From the NCBI GenBank assembly GCA_013373375.1, contig JABXHY010000072.1:1-64000 (forward strand): 64,000 nt of DNA. The letters are read 5' to 3'. The stretch's first letter is position 1, and each line of letters begins with the position of its first letter. The notes beneath the pieces are model-generated. The model was not told the DNA's origin. It was given only the letters and a program-made list of their open reading frames with translations, and ran no database searches. This DNA comes from Gammaproteobacteria bacterium. Its GTDB lineage: Bacteria; Pseudomonadota; Gammaproteobacteria; Enterobacterales; Kangiellaceae. Position numbers and translations under genes: made by a program. Shown piece by piece: positions 18,252-26,316 of this stretch.

Positions 18252-20054
18252 TTAATGACTAGCAAGCTCAATCAGCTTTTTCGCCTTTTGTGCTGAGTAT
18301 CGCTCTTTCAATAAACGTTTACTATGGGCAAGGTGTTTTTTAGTTGCATCCAACTTTCCTTTTTTTGCTGCTCGTTCCGCTAGTGCCCAATGTATCTCGC
18401 CTAACTCAATGAGTTTTTGTGTTGCTTTTGTTTGCTTAGGATCAACTTTTAATATCGCGTAATAAGCTTCTTCAGCATTTCGTCCCGAAGGTGAACTAAT
18501 ATGCTCTCTTTTCGTTAGCTGATCGGCTAATTCGTAGAGTTGTGGAATGGTGATCCAATCTCGAGGGTAATAAGCCATTAACCCTGAGTTTAATTGAGGT
18601 TTTATATGAGTGACTTCGTCGTGAGCAACATTAACATTTAATTCCACTGCCAAATGATCTTTGCCGAGCATTAATTTATGGCTGCCCGTTTTCAACTTTT
18701 CTATTTGATAAGGCGTTTTATTTCTTAAACGTTTGCCATCCAGCTCGATCCATGCGCCAGAAGGAATCGACTCTATTTTAAGTGCACCAATTCCGGCTTC
18801 TAATTTAAATACTTTATCAAGCAACTTATTATTCTCGACAATAATGGTGGCATTAACATCGCCGAATTCGGGGTGCGTTAAAGTTAGCTCATGTTCTCCG
18901 ATAGTAATCGATTGTCCAAGATAGGGCGTTACTCCCATTTCTTTCCCATTCAGGTAAACAGTAGCGCCAACAGGTTCGGATTGTATTTGGATAACGCCTT
19001 TCGGACCATCGTCGTCTACAGTGTTTGAAGTAAAACTTGCTGCGATCGATTTAATGCTTTGATTGAATGATTCGGATAAGTAATCAAATTTCCAAAAAGC
19101 AAAAAACGTGAATGAAAAAACAAGTAATAAGGTTACCCAAAATCTTTTTCTCGGTTTATGGCTAATAGAATCAGAAATACCTGCAAAGTTTAAGACATCA
19201 GACTTGGATAAAGTTCGGTTCTCGTAAAACTCTGCTAGAGAAAAAGGTTTGTTTTGTTCAATTTGCTCAATAACCTCGAGTAATTCTTCCGCGGATGCGA
19301 ATCGATCGTCTGGTGACTTGGCCATTAAAGCTTCAACGAATTCTTGATAAGCCGCGAGTTCCATTGGTAGTTGCGGAATTGGATTTCGGATATGCGCTAA
19401 AGCAATGGCGATTGTATCTTCTGCATCGAAAGGTACTTCGCCGGTAATCATTTCATAAAACACAATACCCAGACTGTAAAGGTCGCTGCGCTCATCCACT
19501 GGCTCGCCCTGAGCTTGTTCTGGACTTATATAACGCGGAGTGCCGATACTTTTACCTTCATTTGTAACGGTATTCGTTCGGTTTAAGGTAGTTGCGATAC
19601 CTAGATCAGTTAATTTGGCATTGCCATTTTCATCGAACAGAATATTTTCAGGCTTTATGTCGCGATGGATAAAGCCTTTACCATGGGCGTACTGAAGTGC
19701 TTTTGCCAATTGCTTTAAATATTGCAACGATTGATGGAAGGTTAAGCCCTGTTCAATCCGTTGTTTTAAATCGCCCGACGGTAAATATTCCATGGCGTAA
19801 AAATGAATATCGTCCGCTTCGCCTACATCGTAGACGGTGACAATATTCGGATGAAATAAATTCGCTGTGGCTCGAACTTCATGAGCAAAGCGAGTCACCA
19901 GTTCTTGGTTACGAGCCATTTCGGCAGGGAGTACTTTGATAGCAACATTTCGTCCCAGTACTGTGTCTTCTGCAAGATAAACATCCGCCATACCGCCTTG
20001 GCCGATCTGGCGAAGCACATGCAGTTTTCCGAGCTGTGTACCAGGCTCTACCAT
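18252..20054 (-). CDS. Membrane Ser/Thr protein kinase with PEGA domains
   Basis: The 600-residue product is a Hanks-type kinase. It has a glycine loop GQGGMADV (18-25), VAIK Lys40, the catalytic HRDIKPEN (130-137), a DLG in place of DFG (150-152) and a GTPRYISPEQ activation-segment end. A membrane span (about 305-321) follows. Two PEGA-type beta domains (about 350-490, SEPVGATVYLNGKEMG and SIPSGAWIELDGK) and a helical TPR-like tail come next and should be periplasmic. An AAGGAA site precedes the ATG. Such kinases transduce envelope signals and sometimes control secretion systems; the target here is unknown. No phosphatase or FHA gene is adjacent. Confidence 0.9.
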   Translation of the reverse strand: MVEPGTQLGKLHVLRQIGQGGMADVYLAEDTVLGRNVAIKVLPAEMARNQELVTRFAHEVRATANLFHPNIVTVYDVGEADDIHFYAMEYLPSGDLKQRIEQGLTFHQSLQYLKQLAKALQYAHGKGFIHRDIKPENILFDENGNAKLTDLGIATTLNRTNTVTNEGKSIGTPRYISPEQAQGEPVDERSDLYSLGIVFYEMITGEVPFDAEDTIAIALAHIRNPIPQLPMELAAYQEFVEALMAKSPDDRFASAEELLEVIEQIEQNKPFSLAEFYENRTLSKSDVLNFAGISDSISHKPRKRFWVTLLLVFSFTFFAFWKFDYLSESFNQSIKSIAASFTSNTVDDDGPKGVIQIQSEPVGATVYLNGKEMGVTPYLGQSITIGEHELTLTHPEFGDVNATIIVENNKLLDKVFKLEAGIGALKIESIPSGAWIELDGKRLRNKTPYQIEKLKTGSHKLMLGKDHLAVELNVNVAHDEVTHIKPQLNSGLMAYYPRDWITIPQLYELADQLTKREHISSPSGRNAEEAYYAILKVDPKQTKATQKLIELGEIHWALAERAAKKGKLDATKKHLAHSKRLLKERYSAQKAKKLIELASH

Positions 20055-20615
20055 GTCTTTCCTTGGTAAGCGTTATGGGTTGTTTTGATAATAAGAATAG
20101 TCGCAGAACTCCCTTGTTTATACAAGTAATCAAATGTTCTCAGGTTAAGTCTTAAAAAACCTTCGAGCAAAATGTCGATCGGAAGATTTAGCTTTGACAA
20201 GACCTTTATTTTATTTGCATAAGTATGAAGATTATCCAATGAATATTGATTAGAAAAGGAAATCAAATTTTTAAGGTGTGTGAAAATTAACCTTTTCATT
20301 AATATCTCATAACGGTATATTTAATGCTCGTTCGGCGCAATCAGAGGCTCTCGAGTTGATTGTGATCTTGTGTAGATCGGGACATTGATGTCGCACGCGG
20401 GACGCTACAAAGGAATGAGGCAGTTTTATGAAGCAGCGGAGTGCTTCCTTTAAGGATATAAAAAGGTAAGGAATACCAGAGAGGGATAAACAAGCTGTTG
20501 TGTTGCTCATGGATGAGTAACACGTTTGCGAGAGTTGAATGTCTGATTTCTTGAATTTATTATAGCGAACCTATGGTGCTGCTCAGATTCAGCATTTTAT
20601 AAATAAGGAACTTAC
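20055..20615. other. 561-nt divergent intergenic region, no recognised gene
   Basis: This separates the minus-strand kinase from a plus-strand zincin-like gene and should hold both promoters. Several short frames exist but none has a good start site or a recognisable product. No tRNA, riboswitch or terminator hairpin was identified. The 20310-20520 part is less AT-rich than its surroundings and could hold a remnant or a non-coding RNA, but nothing supports a call. Confidence 0.45.
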
Positions 20616-21140
20616 TTGCAACCTCTTGTTCGCTATCGCTCAGTCGGCAATCGGGCCAACAATGAAAAGTTAAACCTTTTAGTATCTGGGTTTGGTTATC
20701 AAAAGCTAATTGCGGTTGATGATGTTGTTGAGTCTATTTTACAGCTGCCAACGGCACACCTAGAAAAGCTACAGGTCATTAAATACGATCCTGCTAAAAA
20801 TGTATCTTTTTTGCTACGTCACCAACGCGTTGGGCCTCAGCTTGGGGAATATTTACAAAATTACAGCAGCATTGTGGTGTATGCTTTTCGAACGGTAGCT
20901 GAGGGGTATCATGTATTGTTCCACGAAGTTGGGCATCATGTTTACTTTAAAGTAATGGGCAGTGTTAAGAAAAAGCAGTGGGTCACCAGTGTGTACAAGT
21001 CAGAGTCTGGAGTATCGGAGTTGGGTAAAAAAAATGCCTGTGAGGATTTCGCAGAGAGCTATGCATTTTATGTTACACAACCTGAGTACCTACAGCGCTT
21101 CCCAAAAAAATTTGAGTTTATTCGTCAATTATTCAGTTAA
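20616..21140 (+). CDS. Zincin-like (HEVGHH) putative metallopeptidase
   Basis: The 174-residue product contains HEVGHH at residues 103-108, a HExxH zinc-binding motif. About 35 residues later comes ACEDFAESYAFY, which supplies a Glu that could be the third ligand, as in gluzincin and anthrax-lethal-factor-like folds. There is no signal peptide. The start is a TTG preceded at 5 nt by AAGGAA; no ATG lies within the conserved-looking N-terminus. A lipoprotein gene follows at 13 nt. Substrate and role are unknown, and proteolytic activity is inferred from the motif only. Confidence 0.65.
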   Translation: MQPLVRYRSVGNRANNEKLNLLVSGFGYQKLIAVDDVVESILQLPTAHLEKLQVIKYDPAKNVSFLLRHQRVGPQLGEYLQNYSSIVVYAFRTVAEGYHVLFHEVGHHVYFKVMGSVKKKQWVTSVYKSESGVSELGKKNACEDFAESYAFYVTQPEYLQRFPKKFEFIRQLFS

Positions 21141-21153
21141 AAGTCTTTAAGCA

Positions 21154-21795
21154 ATGGATTCATCGAGAATGAGTAAAGTAGGCAGTTTCCTGATATTAAT
21201 TTCCGCCATAATGCTAACCGGTTGTGTATCGACGCTAAAACGAGACATTGCCAAGTTTGAACAGCAAACTTCTTGCTGTGACTCTGTCGCGACACTTGAA
21301 TTTGTCGAGTTTGATGGTGAAGAAACTCTAAATTTCGGAAAAAAACAAACGTTAGTGTTCAAATTTGATGAGATTAAAAGTTACTACGGTGCTTTCGTGC
21401 TGAAACCAGAACACACCAAGCTACATATCCGATCGCACATTATGGGAAGCTGGTTACCCAAAGCACACATCACATTACCCAGAGTTCTGTTTTTAAATTC
21501 CGCAAAGATTAAGATTCAAGATGACCTCCCGTTATTTACCTGGGGGCATGATTTCTGGAGTGGTGGGCTGTTGGAGGCCGATATACAGGTACCAAAAAAT
21601 GCTCAGTATATGATTGTTTATAGTGATAACCGTAGAGTAGGCGAGACCATATCCTATACCAACCATTCGACAACAGTTACACCCATAATGACAGGCGGTG
21701 CGCCTGTGTATATCGCGAATAACTCTACTTCACAATTTGATATTCCTTTCAGTCCGGCGGGTGAGATTGATTTGGTATCTAAAAAACAAAAGTGA
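21154..21795 (+). CDS. Lipoprotein, hypothetical
   Basis: A type II signal peptide ends in the lipobox LTGC. If translation starts at the in-frame ATG at 21169, the signal begins MSKVGSFLILISAIMLTGC, which looks more natural than the longer start. The mature part is about 190 residues of mainly beta character. A pattern of short strands and Pro-containing turns is faintly like MalM-type periplasmic proteins, but this is not firm. The gene follows the zincin-like gene closely and is ended by a strong terminator, so the two probably form a transcription unit. Confidence 0.7.
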   Translation: MDSSRMSKVGSFLILISAIMLTGCVSTLKRDIAKFEQQTSCCDSVATLEFVEFDGEETLNFGKKQTLVFKFDEIKSYYGAFVLKPEHTKLHIRSHIMGSWLPKAHITLPRVLFLNSAKIKIQDDLPLFTWGHDFWSGGLLEADIQVPKNAQYMIVYSDNRRVGETISYTNHSTTVTPIMTGGAPVYIANNSTSQFDIPFSPAGEIDLVSKKQK

Positions 21796-21818
21796 TGTTT
21801 AGGTTTATAGGCTAAAAC

Positions 21819-21864
21819 AAGCAACGCAATGACTGATGCTGTTACGGCTGAACCTGCGTTGCTT
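21819..21864. terminator. Bidirectional terminator between convergent genes
   Basis: AAGCAACGCA and TGCGTTGCTT form a perfect 10-bp stem around a 26-nt loop, with an A-run before and T-containing tail after. It lies between a plus-strand lipoprotein gene and a convergent minus-strand gene, the expected place for a shared terminator. Confidence 0.6.
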
Positions 21865-21890
21865 TAAATAGATAAGAGTGTAATACGCAA

Positions 21891-22247
21891 TTAATGCGTA
21901 GTTTCATTTGGGGCTAGTTTAACCTCTTCTGAAGAGTTGTCGGCTTCGTTAGTGATTGGTTCTACTGCGAGAGGCATGTTCCAGTTTTGGCGAATGCGTT
22001 GGGCTTGAGTTTTATCAAGGTTGAACCAGACACACTCATTAGAAGCGGCGTCAATAACCACTATAGTGTCTTTTTCAGATGCCCAGGAAGCCAATATTTT
22101 TAGCGCTTCGGAAGCGGTTTTAAATGAATTGACATACCAGAACCCATTTCCGATTCTCGTGACATTACCAAGTTTTTGGATGCTATTTAGAAATGGACGT
22201 TCGTTGGATGTAGACAGTTGATAATAAACAAATAGGTTAATATTCAT
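21891..22247 (-). CDS. Small hypothetical protein
   Basis: The 118-residue product is preceded by a good AAAGGAG site. It starts MNINLFVYYQL and alternates strands and helices in a way compatible with a small ferredoxin-like fold. The last 25 residues are acidic and probably disordered. It has no signal peptide. I recognise no family. It is divergent from the flagellar-type operon and shares its upstream region. Confidence 0.55.
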   Translation of the reverse strand: MNINLFVYYQLSTSNERPFLNSIQKLGNVTRIGNGFWYVNSFKTASEALKILASWASEKDTIVVIDAASNECVWFNLDKTQAQRIRQNWNMPLAVEPITNEADNSSEEVKLAPNETTH

Positions 22248-22560
22248 TAGGTTACTCCTTTAAACAATTACATTAAATCAATCAAATTATCTCAGAACTT
22301 AGCTATCCTTCACATCTCAAACATCAGTGATTTTTTCACATTAACGTCGATTACCCCAGAATACCTATCTCAAGGACAAATCTGTTCCTACTAATTCTCT
22401 TTTTGTTTAGGGGTAATTTTGCCATTTGTGTAATATTACCGCTAATTTGCGATTTATATCCTTGGAAATATCGCTGAAGTCTCATAAGATGCACTCCGTT
22501 GTAAGAGCATACAACTGAGTTAATTTTTGGGGTTTTGAGTAATTAAGGAATTATCGAGTT
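22248..22560 (+). promoter_or_regulatory. Upstream region of the flagellar-type operon
   Basis: This divergent region should carry the main promoter of the long operon. GGTAAT (22412-22417) and ATTACC (22435-22440) are inverted arms 17 nt apart, a possible operator. An imperfect dyad (AGGACA...TGTTCCT) lies about 40 nt upstream of it. I found no sigma-54 -24/-12 pair and no convincing FliA-type promoter. AAGGAA lies 13 nt before the first gene. Confidence 0.4.
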
Positions 22561-23064
22561 ATGGATTATTTTTCCACCGCAGAATTAATGGCATGTGGCC
22601 AATTCGAGTTTGAGCAAGAACGTTTTCCCGCTGCACTTGGCTATTTTAAAAACGCACTTAGTCGAGAAGACTGTTCAAACAAGTTGAATGCGAGTGTTGC
22701 CAGAACTTATGCAAAACTGAAGTTGTTTGATGAAGCAAAGCATCATTTTGAAGTCTTTCTAGAGCATTACCCGGACGCTTACATTGAACGCTTTCAGCTT
22801 GGATTGGTGTTTAAGGATTTAGGAAATGAGCAACTTGCTTTGGAAGTCTTTGAAACAGTCCTGGCACAACAACCAGAGTTCGTACCTGCCTCTTATTACA
22901 AAGCATTAACTCACTTAAGTCTTGAACAGACAGAGTCAGCGAAATTTTTGCTTAACGATATTTTAAGTCGCGTTGAGCCCGATAATTTATACGTCAAATT
23001 GACCAAAGAGCTTGATGAAAAGTTAGGTTTGAAGCTTGAAGGGTTGAGCGAAAACATACAATAG
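22561..23064 (+). CDS. TPR protein, first gene of flagellar-type operon
   Basis: The 167-residue product is built of about four tetratricopeptide repeats (for example FEFEQERFPAALGYFKNALS, then FDEAKHHFEVFLEHYPD and QLALEVFETVLAQQPE). There is no signal peptide. TPR proteins act as docking scaffolds or chaperones. It lies 15 nt before a second TPR gene, which in turn overlaps fliQ, so it should be expressed with the export machinery. A chaperone or assembly role is inferred from this linkage, not from any specific motif. Confidence 0.75.
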   Translation: MDYFSTAELMACGQFEFEQERFPAALGYFKNALSREDCSNKLNASVARTYAKLKLFDEAKHHFEVFLEHYPDAYIERFQLGLVFKDLGNEQLALEVFETVLAQQPEFVPASYYKALTHLSLEQTESAKFLLNDILSRVEPDNLYVKLTKELDEKLGLKLEGLSENIQ

Positions 23065-23079
23065 TCCAATGGTATTGCA

Positions 23080-24216
23080 ATGACCGATACAGCGAATGAA
23101 CAAATTTCTCGATTTGAATCTTTTCTAAATTCTGATCCTTCCAATGTTGCCCTTGGGCGAGATTTAATCGCGCTCTATTTTCAAAATGGCCTTTTTGAAA
23201 AAGCAATTGGCACGTTTCAAGAGGCTTCCAGCGAGCTGAAAAAAGATCCCATGATTGCATTCAATCTTGGTAACTGCTTCTTAGCAACCGGGCAATATTC
23301 GCAAGCCAAAGAGTGTTTCCAGATTACTTATTCAGTTCACCCTGAAGAACCAGCCGTAACCTACAACTTAGCCTATTCAGAATTTGCATTAAAAGAATTT
23401 GAAAGTGCGAGAGATCACTTAAGCACTATTCTGGAGAGCTGGACTCAAGTTCCGAACAGTTTATTAGTATTAGCTCGATGTTTGCATCACTTGGGCGACT
23501 TAGAAAACGCTCTTGAATATGTCGATCAATACCTTAGTGAATTTGATGATGCAGAAGCGAAAGGTTTAAAAGGCTTACTGCTGGTTGATCTTGGTAAAGA
23601 TGAAGCAGCTATTGAATTAATAAGTGCAGACGAACAAAGTTACTTAGCCACTCTTGAGTCAGCGATTGCGTACTCAAGTGCAACCATTGCTTTGCACGAT
23701 GTTGAGTCCGCAAGTAAGGCTACTGAAAAAGCTATTCAAGAATATCCAGAAGTGGGCCGTTTATGGAGTAATCAAGCGCAAATCGATATGTTGCGACTTG
23801 ATTTAGACACCGCTTTAGTAAGTTTAGGTAATGCAACCAAGTATATGCCCAACCATATTGGTACTTGGCATCTATTAGGGTGGTCTTTGATCATGAAAGA
23901 TCGCCATGAAGAAGCAATGGATGCGTTTTTACAAGCAAAAGAGCTTAACCGAAACTTTGCTGATACTTATGGTGGTATAGCAGTCGTTGATGTTCATCAA
24001 AATAATTTAGAAGAAGCTAAAACCAACATTAAGCGAGCTATGGGTCTAGATAAGGATTGTATTCCAGGTTTATACGCTCAGGCATTAGTAAAAGAAAGAG
24101 AAGGCAATAAAGCGGAAGCCGAAAAAATTATGCAACGCGTAACCTCTCAAGACAGTTTCAAAAACTCCCAAAACTATTTGCCTTTTGTTATGCAAAGCTT
24201 AAAAGGAGTTAAATAA
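23080..24216 (+). CDS. TPR protein translationally coupled to fliQ
   Basis: The 378-residue product carries about ten tetratricopeptide repeats throughout its length (FEKAIGTFQEASSELKKDPM, YSQAKECFQITYSVHPEEPA, HEEAMDAFLQAKELNRNFAD and others). It has no signal peptide, so it is probably cytoplasmic. The TAA stop shares its last A with the ATG of fliQ. TPR genes are not a standard part of flagellar operons. Possible roles are a chaperone for exported subunits or a scaffold replacing missing C-ring parts; both are inference. Confidence 0.8.
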   Translation: MTDTANEQISRFESFLNSDPSNVALGRDLIALYFQNGLFEKAIGTFQEASSELKKDPMIAFNLGNCFLATGQYSQAKECFQITYSVHPEEPAVTYNLAYSEFALKEFESARDHLSTILESWTQVPNSLLVLARCLHHLGDLENALEYVDQYLSEFDDAEAKGLKGLLLVDLGKDEAAIELISADEQSYLATLESAIAYSSATIALHDVESASKATEKAIQEYPEVGRLWSNQAQIDMLRLDLDTALVSLGNATKYMPNHIGTWHLLGWSLIMKDRHEEAMDAFLQAKELNRNFADTYGGIAVVDVHQNNLEEAKTNIKRAMGLDKDCIPGLYAQALVKEREGNKAEAEKIMQRVTSQDSFKNSQNYLPFVMQSLKGVK

Positions 24217-24479
24217 TGGAAGGCGATTTTCCATTATTGATCATGTCACAGATGTTGAAATCAGCAATGTGGATCGCGGCTCCTGTTTTGGCTGCTAGTT
24301 TGCTTGTGGGATTGTTTGTTTCGATCTTTCAGGTTGTCACGCAAATTCAGGAAATGACTTTAACGTTTGTACCTAAGTTAATTGCTGCAGTATTTGTTTT
24401 GATTTTGTTGGGTAATTGGATGTTATCTCAATGGCGAAGTTTTGCTGTTGATATGATTACGAGTGCAGGTCAAATGTGA
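24216..24479 (+). CDS. fliQ: FliQ, flagellar-type export gate protein
   Basis: The 87-residue product has the usual FliQ length and two membrane helices (about 14-40 and 50-72). The signature VGLFVSIFQVVTQIQEMTLTF matches the family. FliQ forms part of the FliPQR channel in the inner membrane. Start and stop overlap both neighbours by one base, which indicates translational coupling. It is separated from its usual partners FliO and FliP, which are at the far end of the operon. Confidence 0.95.
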   Translation: MEGDFPLLIMSQMLKSAMWIAAPVLAASLLVGLFVSIFQVVTQIQEMTLTFVPKLIAAVFVLILLGNWMLSQWRSFAVDMITSAGQM

Positions 24480-25243
24480 TGGAACTTGGGTTGTTGTCGA
24501 CGAAAGTTATCGAAATATTAGCCGCGAGTTTTCGTGTCGCGCCAATATTTCTATCATCTTCGATGACCCCGTTTTCTAGATTACCAAGTGTAGCAAAAAT
24601 AACTTTGGGTTTATTTATCGGCATGTTTGCCGTTTTCAATACGGACCTATCATTACAAACATCGCAACTAAACACTTCATCAGTCTTATTTATTTTATTA
24701 AATGAATTTTTACTTGGTTGGATTTTTGTTTTTGGTTTCATTGCTATTCAAAGCGCTATTATGACGTTAGGCCGAATGGTCGAAATGCAAATTGGTTTTG
24801 GCGCCGCTGGAATTATTAATCCGCAAAGTAACCAAACCGAGTCTGTTATCGGGACAGCGTTAACAATGGTCTCGGTTTTATTATTGTTTGCTGTCAGTGC
24901 TGATCATATTTTTATTCAAGCCATATGGAGTTCATTTGCCGTTGCGCCTTTGGGTTTTTCTTTGCAAGCAAATGCTCATGAATACTTGGTTCCAACTTTG
25001 GCAGCACAGTTTTACCTTGCTTTACTTTTAGTATTACCTATTTCACTTGCTTTATTGGCATTAGACATGGTGATTGGCTTTCTATCGAAAACTATGCCGC
25101 AAATGAATATTTATTTTGTATCATTACCATTGAAAATTAGCTTGGGAATAATGGTTTTTGCATTTTGCGCACCATTAATGCTGAATCACTTTAAGTTGAT
25201 GTTTCAGGAACTCATTTCTTACTGGCGGATAGTGTTGGGTTAG
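24479..25243 (+). CDS. fliR: FliR, flagellar-type export gate protein
   Basis: The product of about 254 residues has six or more hydrophobic segments and the FliR pattern (FRVAPIFLSSSMTPFSRLPS at the N-terminus, GFGAAGIINPQ in the middle). It completes the FliPQR gate. The ATG at 24479 overlaps the fliQ stop as TGATG; a GTG one codon earlier is possible. flhB follows after 2 nt. Confidence 0.93.
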   Translation: MELGLLSTKVIEILAASFRVAPIFLSSSMTPFSRLPSVAKITLGLFIGMFAVFNTDLSLQTSQLNTSSVLFILLNEFLLGWIFVFGFIAIQSAIMTLGRMVEMQIGFGAAGIINPQSNQTESVIGTALTMVSVLLLFAVSADHIFIQAIWSSFAVAPLGFSLQANAHEYLVPTLAAQFYLALLLVLPISLALLALDMVIGFLSKTMPQMNIYFVSLPLKISLGIMVFAFCAPLMLNHFKLMFQELISYWRIVLG

Positions 25244-25245
25244 TT

Positions 25246-26316
25246 ATGTCAGAAGAATTTGATAAATCTGAAGAAGCCACGCCCTTTAAATTAAGAGAGG
25301 CGCGAAAGAAAGGGCAAGTTGCTAAGTCAATTGAATTGAATAACTGGTTTATGCTGTTCAGTTTTAGTGTCGGTATTATTGCGCTATGGAGCATGATAGC
25401 GAGTGGCTTTGAAAGACATCTTTTTGATTTCTTTAAAATGGCTGGCCAGATCAGTGCCGATCAAGGATCAATGGTTCGATTGTTTGAAATCAGTTCGATG
25501 GAGCTACTATCGGTATTTGGCGGCCTAATTATACTGCTGACCGTCACGGCTGTTCTTTCTAATATTTTACAAACTAAGCCACTGTTTTCGACGCACCCAA
25601 TAAAGCCCGATTTTACTAAATTAAATCCTGCGAAGGGGTTTAAAAAACTGTTTAATAGAAAGGTACTATTTGAGTTATTGAAGGCGTTACTCAAAACGGT
25701 AATGTTATTTATCGTTGCGTATATGATTGTGTATGTTTTTATTGATGACTTCTACAAGGTTTCCTTCAGTCAGAAAGATACATTAACCTCCAATATTCTA
25801 TTTATATTGTTGAAGATTGCTTTAGTTTTATTAGCAATGATGGTGATTACTTTGATCATGGACTGGATCTTTTCAACCAAAGATTTTGCTCGACAAATGA
25901 GAATGAGTAAGCGTGATGTCAAAGACGAACATAAGCGTCACGAAGGGCACCCGGAAGTAAAATCTAAGCGTCGTGAAATTCAAAAAGAGTTATTAAAGAA
26001 ATCAGCCTCGATCAAAAATATAAAGGATTCGGATGTAATAATTACCAATCCGACAGAATTTGCTATTGCTTTAAAATATAATAAGAACTCAATGGTTGCT
26101 CCAAAAGTTATTGCTAAGGGCAAAGGAAAATTTGCTGCCAAAATTCGCAAGAAAGCGGCTGAGTTTAATAAACCGATTTTAAGACGCCCGCCGTTAGCTC
26201 GAAAGCTATTTCGCGAGTGTGACATTGATGGATTTATTCCTCCAGATTCATTTCAGGAAGTGGCAAAAGTATACCAAAGCTTGATGAAGTTGGGTTGGGG
26301 AAGGGAACATGCTTGA
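25246..26316 (+). CDS. flhB: FlhB, substrate-specificity switch, with NPTE site
   Basis: The 356-residue product has the normal FlhB layout: N-terminal KSEEATPFKLREARKKGQVA, four membrane helices (about 33-205), the linker HEGHPEVKSKRR, and the cytoplasmic domain with PPLARKLFRECDIDGFIP. FlhB controls the change from rod/hook to filament substrates through self-cleavage in the motif NPTH. Here residues 268-271 are NPTE. The cleaving Asn-Pro is kept but the neighbouring His is replaced by Glu, which may alter the cleavage rate. It overlaps flhA by 8 nt. Confidence 0.95.
   Translation: MSEEFDKSEEATPFKLREARKKGQVAKSIELNNWFMLFSFSVGIIALWSMIASGFERHLFDFFKMAGQISADQGSMVRLFEISSMELLSVFGGLIILLTVTAVLSNILQTKPLFSTHPIKPDFTKLNPAKGFKKLFNRKVLFELLKALLKTVMLFIVAYMIVYVFIDDFYKVSFSQKDTLTSNILFILLKIALVLLAMMVITLIMDWIFSTKDFARQMRMSKRDVKDEHKRHEGHPEVKSKRREIQKELLKKSASIKNIKDSDVIITNPTEFAIALKYNKNSMVAPKVIAKGKGKFAAKIRKKAAEFNKPILRRPPLARKLFRECDIDGFIPPDSFQEVAKVYQSLMKLGWGREHA

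Noticed and set aside
20048-20523. Small minus-strand frames upstream of the kinase
   Set aside because: No ribosome-binding sites, no recognisable products, mutual overlap, and partial overlap with the kinase promoter region.
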